This document shows positions 38,401 to 50,400 of a DNA stretch of 64,000 bases, one piece after another; the first letter of the stretch is position 1; each line of letters opens with the position of its first letter. The notes under the pieces are model-generated. The model did no database searches and had not been told where the DNA came from. It was given only the letters and a program-made list of their open reading frames with translations. The stretch lies in assembly GCF_008831285.2 (NCBI RefSeq), contig NC_045139.1, forward strand, positions 17,156,354 to 17,220,353, in the 5' to 3' direction. Position numbers and translations under genes: made by a program. Source of the stretch: Nymphaea colorata (lineage: Eukaryota; Streptophyta; Magnoliopsida; Nymphaeales; Nymphaeaceae).

Positions 38401-41400
38401 TGTAATAAAGAGTGACAGAAACTTGGGAAGCCCAAGGAGCAATAGCAGGAAACAGCAAAGGTGGCCTTGGTGGTTGCATATGTTTTCCTACAGATACGTC
38501 AATTATTAGTTGTGGGTACCAAAGAAAATTGAACAACAACGAGCAGCAAGCCAGCAACTGAGACTTCTGCCATTGCCCTTGAAAAGCTTTAGGTATCCAT
38601 AGCCACAAGCTTTTACCATATTCTTTCACCAATATTTAAAGCAGAATAAAGCTTTGGATTTGTTGAAGGAAAGGACTTCTAGCATTGTGTACTAAGAAAA
38701 ATTGCGAGTTTGCAGTTCTCACACTGGTATGAGAATTTATGATTCTGGGTTAGTTCTCTGAATTGTCTTATTGTTTCTTTACAAGGCATTAAGTTCTGAG
38801 CTACATTCTCTGCCAGGGAGATTGTAAAACACCTGCATTAAAAAAAGAAAACATATTTGTATTGCTGAAATTTCTCTCTTTGTTCCTGAATTTCTTGAGA
38901 ATTTGCTGTACGCTACCATTAAGAGGATATGCTGCTGTGTCTTTTATTTCTTATGTAGGGATGATTGTTATGATTGATTTTGTGACCGCATTTGCTCTTT
39001 TATGATTGCCAATATACAGTACAGGGAACAATAGCGCAAAATTGGTTCTAAGGGGTCCTTTTCTTTCTTTTGCTTTGAATTCTGCATATAAACTACAACT
39101 TGCATTGAATAGCAGAGCATAGGCTTTTGCTATAACAATTTGTAATTTGCCAAAAGTGTGACATGAACGACATCTTGGCATCCTTTGTAAAGTTGATTAC
39201 TAATTTTTAATTCAATGCAACTCTAATTGCATTTTGTACATGTCATCCTCTTGTAGTCATGCACGATCCTTCCAGTTCATCAGAATTGTCAGTGGAGATA
39301 TGCTGCATACCTAGAGAACCATACAATTTTCAGTAAAAAATGACTGGTGTGGCGACTGTGAGTTGCAATGTTGAGAGATGATAGAGAAGATAATTCCAAC
39401 TTAGGAATAAAATAGATTTTCCGTGAGGCCATGTACAAAGGAAGTAACTTTGTGATGTTGTAAAACAATTGAAATGTTTGAAAAGCAATATAGCTGATAG
39501 CCGGTGAAATAGTGTGTTGAATTTGGGATACTTAGATAACTTGAGCTTTAGATCTCCACTGGCTATCTTGTCACCTTTTTCGTTTGTTTAACTTTGATAT
39601 CCTTATTGTTCACCATAAGATATGAGCGGTAATTTTCTTTCTATTTCAATATTCTGAATTTCTAATGTGACTTATAATCTTTGATCTTTGTACCATGGTA
39701 AAGGAGCAGGTGTGTGGGGTGTTACATAAGCTTTTTTTTTTTTACCCCCAGGTGATGGTGATCAACTTGAAAAATCTGTTGATATATTGGCCGAAATGAA
39801 GAACTTGGGTGTATCTCCTAATAGTATCACATACTCAGTTCTTCTAGTTGCTTGTGACAAGTAAGAAATTGTAGTTTGTACTTTTGCACCTGATGCAACT
39901 GCATATTCATCCAACGAAGTACTTAGCTTTGCTATTTTCTTTCAAGGAAAGGTGACATAGAACTGGCTTTCAAGCTCCTTATGCAGGCAAGGAAGGATGG
40001 AATTGCACCGAATCTCATAATGTGCAAGTGTTTCACTGGTAAGATTCTGTTAAGTATGTGGTATTTTACGGTCATTTTTGCATTGGGTGGGCAAATAATC
40101 ATGTGTTCTTCAGTCTTGTAATGCATTAGGCCATTTTTTGCAGTCTCCTGCATTTTAGAGTAAAGTAGATATTTCAAATGTAGTTGTGATGGTTGATTTA
40201 TCATTGGAAGACAATTAGATGCTAAAGCATAATTTATGAGACAAAAAATCGCTGTTCCTATGCGGTGGACAATAACACATTCTTCGTGTCAAAGTTGCTA
40301 GGTTCATGCTAGATATTGAAGACTCGCTTTGCAAGTTTTCAACAAATAGTGAAAAATTTGATTTGTTCAAGTTCTTGAGAAAATTAGGATTGGCAACTTC
40401 TGTTGCAGATTTGATAAACAGTAAATTGAGATTTCTCAGCCTTACTCAGAAACCTCTTCCTTTGAAGCTTGGGGGTAAGCTGCTCACAAGACTAACCTGA
40501 TCATCAACTTTGTTGAGCTTGATTCATTTCATCAGTGACCAAGGGCATCCTGACCTCCATAAATTTTGATTAAATTTATCTCTAACAACTAATCTTATTG
40601 AAAGTACAATTATAGGTGCAAGTTTTTGACTAGAAGTTGGCAGCATGCACCCTTCCACCTATTTTTGTTCCAGATTTTCCTAAGATGCAAGCTAGCTGTT
40701 TTCAAGTCTTACAAAGGGACCCTTGGTGTATAAAACATTACATATACATTTTATATTCTGAAACACATTGACTCATGATTGATTCACTATAAAGCATGTC
40801 TTTAACTGATAAAATTAACAATGACAAAATTTATTCTGGGTAATGATTAAAAGGAATAGTTCATGTTACAGCGAAACAAAGTCTCAAATAAAAGGTCTTC
40901 TGGATGAAGGTTAAGGTTTGTTCCAAACTAATGTAAAGAACCATCTGTATGTAGGTGAAACTGCATTTATTGCTATGGTAATACCTTTCTGCTTAGGATA
41001 CACATGCATGTTAGCTTGTTCTGCAAATTGTAGAATATTTGGCAGCTTTTGCATTTTATATAGACCCTTTCTTTCCAAAGTAACTGAATGCATATTTCCT
41101 GCAACCTTAGGTCTTTGTTTGCAAAGGTTTGAGAAGGCCTCTTCCCTTGGTGAGCCCATTTTGTCTTTTAGTTCAGGCAATGCGAAGATTGATAACAAAT
41201 GGTATGTGCATGTTTTACTTAATCTCAGACTCACCTTCCAGCTGTCTCTTTCTACTCTAGTCATGAAACAGTTCTTCTTTTAGTGTCTATGTTGCAGGTT
41301 CAGAGAAACACCTGCTAGATAAGCAACAATTACTTTTAGTTTCTTTTGCCTAATGCCAGTCGTTTATTTCTTTTTGTTGGCTGTTACTGTTTTCATGGTT

Positions 41401-44301
41401 GATAAGAGGCACTGCTTGATTTTGGGCTTTAAGGAATTTATCCTTTGGACACAATATAATCGTTCCTTTAATGCTTGAAGTTAAACCATTCACAGATAGC
41501 TCTCTGGTTAATAAAGTATGCAAAATTTTAACATAGGATGAAAGATAGCTCTGTTTACCACTTTATTTCTTTCTTATTTTGATCACGGCTGTTATATTTT
41601 TAATCTCTGCAGGACTTCATGGGCATTAGCCATTTATCGTGATTCAATTTCATCTGGTGTCGTGCCTACTGTTGAAGTTGTTTCACAAGTTCTTGGATGC
41701 CTGCAGATTCCATATGATACTTCCTTGAGAAATAGAATTCTTGAAAGTGTAGAATTGGGATCTGATGTTTCAAAGCATTCAAGTTTATGCTCACTGCTGG
41801 ATGGTTTTGGAGAATATGATCCACGTTCATTTTCACTACTTGAGGTTAATTAATAACTAATCATGTTGCTTCTATAGATGTGGATATTATTTTTCTTAGT
41901 AGGTGAGTGTAAACGCCCCAAATTTCTGTAAAACAGCAAGTTTTTCTTAAATGCAGGAAGCTGCATCACTTGGAGTTGTCCCATGTGTCTCCTTTAAAGG
42001 AGGCCCAATAACTGTGGATGCAACAGAACTGCAGGTTCATATTGTTGAGGTGAGACCATCTAAATTACAATATTCAGGTTTTCCCTATTGGTTATTGTTG
42101 GGATACTTTCAAATGGCACTACATGAATTTCAATTGTCAAAATTTTCATATTCAGTGTTCATGATAACTTCAGAGTCAACCTCTTGTTTGCTTTGTTTTT
42201 TGTTTGAAAACTTGATCAAGGAATCTAGTGATGACTGAGCATGAATTGTCAAAATAATGACAGGAACACTTCATGTGAATATTTTGTGTTTTTTAAAGGA
42301 AAAAAATAATTTCTATGTATCTTCACTGGCTTGGTCTAACATAATCTTTATGATCTTCCATAAGGTAACTAAGTGGACCTTTTGTTGTGTCAGATTGTGG
42401 TTCCTCATGAATCCTTGATTGAGAATATACACTGTTTTTTGCAATAAATTTTTTGAACCTGCAAATCTATGAAATCAAATTCTGTCACTAGTACATTAAA
42501 AATAAAGTTGAATATCACTTTGTTATCCAACTTATAATGTTGATTTATATTTCAGCTGCTAATTATTTGCCCAAAAAATGACAGGTTTATCTGTTAACAA
42601 TTCTGAAGGGCCTAAGGCATCGTCTTGCTGCTGGTACATCATGCTCACATGCTAGTGCATAATTCCTTCTGCTTGCTAGAGGCAATTTATTTTAATCATC
42701 ATTAGAAAGTTATACCTATCTATTCTTACGCGAAGCTTAAAATCATATATTATTTCTTCTTTTTTTTGCCATTTTTGTCCTTTTTTCTGTTCCTTTTCAT
42801 TCTTTGATGGAACTCATTCATTTGCTATAGGTGCAAAGATACCCAGCATAATCATTTTATTACCCGTTGAGAAGATGCCAGTTTCATCCGAGGAAGACAA
42901 AATTGTCTGTCTTTCTGGAAGGTGATTCTTCTTGATGATGTGCTAGTCATTAATTATGAGTTTCTATCATGCTTCAAAGTCAATATCTCAATATGTAGAG
43001 TTTGATAACGTAAGAACCAGTTTCATCTGGTATCTCTACGGAAAGGGAAGAAACTTGAGCTTGTGTAGACGTGGCTCTTGTTTTAAATATTGCCAGCACC
43101 ATGGGGTTTAGGTGTAAATGAAAGTCTAACACCAGATTGTGCTTAGTAGGAGTTGAGGCTTCTGCCAGACATATTCCACGAATTGAGGAACTTCTGTCTG
43201 ATAGAAAATTGGCCAACTTATGATAAATGTTGAATTTTGATGTCTTGATGCATTGTGAGACTTCTGAAGATACTTCTGAAAATAAACAGAAAGATGGTAT
43301 GATGCTCTTGCAAGCAAATTAGTAAGAGTTGAAAATGGAAAATAACAACAAGTGAAATTGGATAAAGAAAAATGGAGAATTTTGTGGATCAATGCTCGTG
43401 GTAGCGGTACCAGTGCATCACAGATACTCAGAGGCGATGCTGTTTTACCTAGAGAAGAGAAGTAGAAAAAAAAAGTGCAAAGAAGGAAAAGAGGAAAAAT
43501 AATGACAGAGCAGAGCCAGACTTGGACAGAGGAAAAGGAAAAAAAATGGGGAAAGGATATGAGAAACATCTGACAATACATTTAAATCTGGAAGCTTTTA
43601 AAAGGACCAGCTGACTATGATTCAAAATATTAATGCTTCCTTCCGTACAATATCCTTGGATATAACAAATAATAAGGTGCTTCCTAGTTGCACTCACTGG
43701 ATTTGGCATTCTGACAATTTGCGTTCAGATTCCATTGTTTTGAATTGACACGTCAGGACTTCCACCGGAATTGATACTTCAGGACTTACCTGCCAAACTG
43801 CTCAACAAAATTTTGGAAGGCGGTTTTCCTGTTCCTACCACCATCGGATTTTATAATCATTTGATAAGACATTTAGATCTTTGCTTATGTTTGTTGGGTG
43901 CTCCTTCCTATCTTTATGATTTCTTTCTGCACTATGTTCTAAAGGGAGAGAAATGCAAAACACAGACCCCCCATGCACACACACACGCGCTGTCACCCAC
44001 ACACACATATTTAAGGTCTCTCCTTGGCTCCTCTTTTTGGCCTTTAACTAGTAAACTTGGAAGCAGGGTGGGGCAAGCAGTAGGTGCTTTGCTTAGGAGA
44101 CTCAATCTGTCATACCAGGGGAGTGCGTCATCAGGCAAAATCCGTATCAGTGTGCTTACCATGAAACGGTGGTTCCAGCCAACGCTTGAATCTGATTATG
44201 ACCGGAGACCAACGGATCCGAGCTCTTCTACATCACGTTTGGCTAGACGTATTGCAGATCAACAACGTAGCATTCGAGGGAGCAACCTATCTATTTATTG
44301 A
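32464..44301 (+). CDS. MRL1: MRL1-like pentatricopeptide repeat protein, chloroplast (19 exons)
   Basis: MRL1 is a plastid PPR protein that stabilises the 5' end of rbcL mRNA (known in Chlamydomonas and Arabidopsis). Exons: 32464-32787, 34107-35022, 35178-35430, 35592-35655, 35775-35919, 36008-36123, 36667-36795, 36967-37140, 37220-37384, 37510-37650, 37929-38028, 39752-39860, 39947-40038, 41111-41201, 41613-41844, 41957-42049, 42585-42633, 42831-42921 and 44067-44301. All borders are GT-AG and phases join, giving 3519 nt (1172 aa). The N-terminus is Arg-rich and transit-peptide-like, with an Ala-rich hydrophobic segment at 68-88. Residues about 109-480 are acidic and low complexity. PPR motifs run about 480-910 (for example NPDRVVFNALITACGQSGAV, NVSYSSLMGACC). 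The conserved MRL1 C-domain has WFQPTLES and ends QQRSIRGSNLSIY. No defects seen. Confidence 0.95.
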
Positions 44302-47300
44302 AGAGTTTCATGTAGTCAACATAACCAGCCATGGCTGCAATTTTGTTCTTGGTAATCCACTGGCATAGGATGCACGGTAAGTGCAAGCCACAAATAAAAT
44401 AAAATGGGGAAATTGTAAATGATAGTTGTAAATTGGCAAGTTAGTGTGATTACTTATGATGTTCTTGTTCTTGGTTTATATGTGAATGCATCTTGTTTGA
44501 ATGCCCATCTGTGTCTCTCTTAAGCTGTTCCTGTTGATTACCAGTTCATGATCAAGCAAGAGTAGATCAGGTAAGGATGGAACTTTGTTACTGACCAATT
44601 TATGACAATACCCACCATCCATCTTACTTGGGAACGATGCATCTCACTCATGATATGTAAGCCCCAAAGTCTGTAGAAATGATATATTATTCCAATATGT
44701 ATGGTCTATGAATCATCTTAGAAAGGGCAATGTGATAAGGCATCATATACTATAATATAATTCAATTCATCTATAATTGAGATAGATTTCAAAAAATAAA
44801 GAGCATTGAGTCGATAGAGACTGAGGAGATTGACTCAGGGGCAGATTAAATTTTAGAAGCTCCATTGCAGAATTCAGACCTCGACATTAATGGAGGAGAA
44901 GCTATGGGAACGACGGAACCTGTGACTGCGGAATAGCTGGTCGGCTTGAGGGGTGGACAGACAATGTATCATCAGTTCGATCATGTGGGTACTATCCTTT
45001 TGGACTCAAAACAGTAATATGCACAACATTTAAGTTGAAGGGTGTACTGTAAAATCACTTAGTTCCCAAAACAGTCAAAATATGGGGGTCGTGCACTTCG
45101 CATTTTGCGTACCACCACTCAGGATATGATCCGTGCTCACACACGTTTCTGTCAACTGTCAAGTGAAATGTTCAATGGCTGTTGAGTATAATTTATCAGT
45201 ACATGCGATATGACTGGGGACGTCAAGGCATCAGATTTTTCTGCTTTAAAGATGTTAGAATCAGTAAGGCTTCATAGAGAAGCCCAAAGCGAGTGACAGT
45301 TTGCTCGGGATTATGTCAGAAGTCCCCTTTGAATTTGCTAGCAGATATCAACTTCAGTTTTCTTCTGATTGTGCTGTTTCAGAATCCATTAGTTGGAAGT
45401 GGTAAGAGCTATGTCTAACCACATCCAAACCACTGCACCCTAACATGATATCGTATGCTCATCAGGGTTTTCAGTCTGACAAAATCCTGCTCATCAGGGG
45501 AAAAGCATTGCTGGTTCGCGGCTATCGCCGCTAGGTGATTAAGGCTGGCAACGGATGGGTATAACTGGATCCCAGTTCATACAAGTTGTCAGGATCTGAT
45601 CTGACTGGCGCAAAAAAAAAAAGTAGAACTAAGTAACTGGGTTGACCTTGTACGATTCAAGTAATAGACGGAACCAGGACGTTCAATAAAAAATGATAAA
45701 AAACATGTCATTTCTATGTAAAGTATACATTGGCATCTAATTTGGTTATAGATTGAGGTCCAATTTCAAACATTGGTCTGAATCTTGTCAACATTATTTG
45801 AATGGAACTAAAACTCGTAAGTCAAAATTTCAGAACAATGAGGCAGATTTAAGTTGGAAATCCTGGAGTATCTAATCAACTTTTGAGACGGATTTAGGGT
45901 AGGTGGTTCAGGTCATGGGGGATGAAAGCCGTCCAGACTTCACCCCTCATCCCTTCAACTCTCCATGCTGACTAAAATGTAATGCCTCACAGTAATCAAA
46001 CAGGAAATGTGCTGTCCATGCATCACAGGTCCGACCAGCTACGCACCAATTGGCAAGAGAGAGAGAGAGAGAACGAGAGAGAGAGAGAGAGAGAGAGAAA
46101 ACGAGAGAGAGAGAGAGAGAGGAACACAAGTTTGATGGCACTATAACTCTACCTAGAACGTGAAGTATCGCCACTAATGATTCATTCATGTTTGTTTGTA
46201 TATCTTTTGTTTGTTTTCCAAGTGTTTTTATATTTTCTAACATTTAAAAAGACCTAAATTTGATGTATAAAGAATCGCAAAAGCTCGTTTGGTTGGAAAA
46301 TTTTACGTGTTTTTTCCTTCAAATAATTTTAAGCGAGCAAACTAAAGAGAAAGGGCTTCAAAACTATACGTAAAAGATGAGGCATGAAATAAAAATTTCC
46401 GCATATTAACAGGCAGAAATGGGGCCACATCTAGAAACCCCACAATTAAATTAGATGACGGGGTCGGAGACAAAACTTTTTAATATTTCATTAGATGTAC
46501 GGATCGAATCCAGTATGGCCCACAAATTCCTCTCCGACCTTCCATGAAGCCAAATCCAATGCGTAAACTTACTCTGACCGCACAATAGTTTTTTAGTCAA
46601 TCAACAAATAGTTAGTCAATTAACTAGAATGCTACAAAGGAGGTGGAATCAAAAGCGAAGTTTGTATTCAATTCTATTGCGGTAAGCATTTTTTTTTTTA
46701 ATGGGGAACATCGAGAAAAGATGGTTAATAAAGACTCGGGGTTACTAACATTGATCTAAGACATTTCAAGTACCATTCCCCAGAATCTGGGGAACAAGGA
46801 TTATTTTATTATCATTCTGAATATTTTTCTAAGGATTGATTATCTTATATGTTAAGAAATAGCCAGTGGGACAAGATTCAGGTAACCTTTGGATGATTTA
46901 AAACACTGATGTTTTTAGTCAGTTTTGAAAACATAGTTTTTCTGTTTGGGTGGCAGGTAAAAACGGTTTTTGGGTGAATAACCTGATGTAGTTTCTTCAC
47001 TTTCTTGTGATAATGGCGTTTTTGCAAAGCCAATTTTTCTGCAAACTCTGTCGCCTCCAAAACTCAATTTTGGGGCACCAAACACGCCCTGTTCACTAAG
47101 ACAGCAAAATAAGAGGAACAATCAAATAGCATTTATGAACGACCAATACAGCTCAAAATTTCCAACTACCAAAACCACAAAATGCATACATTTTTTATTT
47201 CTTTTTCGTTTTTTCCCTCAAATAAATCTCATCCATGCACCAGGAAAGACGATAAAGATGCATGGAGAAATTCTACCCACAGATTTGGAATTATATTTGC

Positions 47301-47343
47301 TTCACTCCCATTTTCCACGGTTGGGTTTTGATTTGTATCCTCC
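44302..47343. other. Intergenic between the MRL1-like gene and ATP sulfurylase
   Basis: No gene supported. It includes an interrupted (GA)n tract at 46051-46121 and, near 46870-47095, a segment ending CACCAAACACGCCCTG that resembles the terminus of a hAT/PIF-type MITE. The far part contains the ATP sulfurylase promoter. Confidence 0.5.
46051..46121. repeat. Interrupted (GA)n microsatellite
   Basis: Three GA blocks are separated by AACGA and AAAACGA interruptions. Confidence 0.97.
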
Positions 47344-47351
47344 TATAAAAG
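47344..47351 (+). promoter_or_regulatory. TATA box of the ATP sulfurylase gene
   Basis: TATAAAAG lies 56-63 nt upstream of the ATG at 47407, so transcription would start near 47375 with a leader of about 30 nt. Confidence 0.6.
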
Positions 47352-47406
47352 TGGAGGGCATTCAAAGATCAGCTCCCAAATTTAGAGGTTTCCTACTTCT
47401 TGCGCA

Positions 47407-50400
47407 ATGGCGTTGTCTTGCCGCCTATACATATGTACCAACATCCTGTCTAAATCAAAGCAGCAGGTTGGTGTTCATCCTACTCCTGGCTACCAGCCTT
47501 TTGAGTCTAATAGGACATCCGTCTACCATTTCAATCTTGTCAGGCTTTCCTGCCCCATAACCTCTTTGCCAACACCCTCTATGGGTCACTCTAGAGCTTC
47601 ATCTGTAAAGAGCTCTCTCATAGATCCTGATGGTGGTGCTCTTGTCAATCTGGTGGTGAGTGAGGGTGAGAGAAAGACCAAGAGGGAAGAGATTGGTCTG
47701 CTGCCACAAGTAAGGCTCACTCCAATCGATATTGAATGGGTGCATGTGCTTAGTGAAGGGTGGGCAAGCCCCTTAAAGGATTCATGAGGGAAGATGAGTA
47801 CCTGCAGAGTCTGCATTTCAATTGTTTGAGAATGGAAGATGGGAGTGTTGTCAACATGTCCCTGCCCATTGTTCTTGCAATCGATGACGAACAGAAGGAG
47901 AGGATTGGCACCTCCACCGACGTCGGATTGATCGGCCCGCAAGGAGATCCCGTCGGTATCCTCCGGAGGTTGGTTCTTTTCTTATGTTTCTCGATGCTCA
48001 AATGGTGTCTTTTTTTATCCTTGTTTCTGATAGTTGTTGTTGTTTTTTGTTCATTGTTTCACGTCTTTCGATCAATCATTGAGTTGATAGTCTATGATCG
48101 ATATAATTTTGTATATTTGATGCGATCAGCGGTCAAGCAGTGTCGGTACAAATCCGGTATCTGGAAAATTCCTCTTGTTAATCTGGGATATTCAATGAGG
48201 AAAGGAATGCAGCCTGCCAAGTTTTCTAGAAAAATAATCAAGTGAATGTCAATTAATATTTCTTAAAGGGTGACGACAAGCAGAGAGGGCCCTGGCGCCC
48301 TCCCCTTTTGTTATGAATTCAAATTCCATCGATATATCTACACATATATATATTATGAATTTAAAGACTTTGGCCTCAAAAAAATTACTGACACGTTAAA
48401 CGGACGAGGCCAGCCTCCAGCCTCCTGTTCATTTTATTGAAGTCATTTCGGAAATAAAATAATATTTTTTTGTGATCTGTTTCCATGTCCAAACCATAAA
48501 TTTGTGCCTGTTAATTTGCTGAACGTAAATGGCTACTGGCCTCTGCATGCTGTGGTGTTCTTCTGCAGAATTCAGATATATAAGCACCACAAAGAAGAAA
48601 GGATTGCGAGGACATGGGGAACCACTGCGTCGGGATTACCATACGTTGAGAAGGTCATCGCTCCGGCTGGGAATTGGCTGATTGGTGGTGACTTAGAAGT
48701 CTTGGAACCCATCAAATACAACGATGGTCTTGATCATTACAGGCTTTCTCCACAAGAACTGAGAAAAGAGTTCGATAAACGTGAGGCTGATGCAGTCTTT
48801 GCATTTCAATTGAGGAATCCAGTTCACAATGGGCATGCGCTTTTGATGAATGATACGCGCAAGCGCCTCTTGGATATGGGCTACAAAAATCCAATTCTGC
48901 TGCTCCACCCTTTGGGTGGTTTCACAAAGGAGGATGATGTGCCACTTGACGTTCGGATGGAGCAACACAGCAAGGTTTGCATTAGTTCTTTTCTTTTGTT
49001 ATTCTGCCTTGTTCAGAAAATGCAACTTATTGGGTGCAAGTAATGTTCGTTAGCTAGCGCGCATCAAATTATTGTGGTATGAAAAACTGAGTTCACACTA
49101 TTCTATTTTCCAGGTCCTAGAAGATGGAGTACTTGATCCTGAGACAACTGTCGTAGCTATTTTTCCCTCACCTATGCACTATGCTGGCCCAACAGAAGTA
49201 CAGTGGCATGCGAAGGCAAGAATTAATGCGGGTGCTAATTTTTACATCGTAGGCCGTGATCCTGCTGGTATGGGTCATCCCACAGAGAAACGAGATCTCT
49301 ATGACCCTGACCATGGAAAAATGGTCCTAAGCATGACTCCTGGGTTAGAAAAGCTCAACATCTTGCCCTTCAAGGTTCGTAAAAAACCACCATATTTTGT
49401 GTATTGTAGCCTTGTAGGTTTGGTCCCAAGAAATTATTAGATTTCTTCTTAGTTCATGTGGCAGGTTGTAAACAATAATTCTCCATTGCTCCGTGCTTGT
49501 AGTTCTTCTCTCGTTTCACTGTTGGATATGTGCCTGCATTGCTTGATGGGTTGGTTGCTAGGAACACACTCTTTCTCTCACCCCGGTTGGAAACTTGAAA
49601 CGAACATTCAGTATTTCTTGACTACTTGCATTCTTGGTTTCTTTCTGTCCACTGGATGAAATGCATAGTTTGCAAACAACTGATAATATGCCTTGCTTAC
49701 TATGTTACCATGTTCATGAAGGCATACTAGAGCCGTCATCACTGTGTGTGCAGAAACAAAAAAGACTTCAACCATATTATGTCTTTTATTGACTGTCTTA
49801 TCTCCAAAATGTTTATAGCATAATCTTCTTTCCTGGTTTCTCTAGGTGAGCTTGACAGTCTTGTCTGATAATGGTTACTTGGTACTTGAACATCGGTCTA
49901 CTATTCAGTTGAGGATGCCTCAATTTGTGAATGATCTAAACCATATAAACAGATGGCATAGTTATATGGTACACTTATCTTTTTTATGAATATGTATCAT
50001 ACATTCATGCTTGCATTGTAAAAATAGATTTCGTATGCAGCTATGAAGAGGGAAGACCTTTTTGCAGACTGAATTCTTTCAAGATTATATTGTCGCGGTT
50101 CCTCATTTTTGTAGATTCTGCAGCTTAGGATCTTGAAGAATTGAAAATTTCTGTGAGAGTCTTGCGAGACTGGCCCCAAACTGACTCAAATGGATAGTTT
50201 AGTGGATCCAATCTGCCACATTTCTGGCCTATGAACTAGGACCAAAAATAGCTTGACACCAAGGTATATATGACCCTCAAGATTCTAACTGATCTCTACA
50301 ATGAATTCTGAGCTTGACTCTGACATCAAGGATGAGACCCTAAACTGACTCATGCTTCTGGTTTAGCAGTTCGAATCCACCCTGTAACCAACTTCAGTTT

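Noticed and set aside
38369..39181. Candidate genes on the minus strand in MRL1 intron 11
   Set aside because: Unrelated small frames without splice or domain support; the intron is bounded by exons that join perfectly.
43126..43709. Long minus-strand open frames inside MRL1 intron 18
   Set aside because: Phe/Ser/Leu-rich readings of A-rich intron sequence, opposite to a well-supported gene, with no domain.
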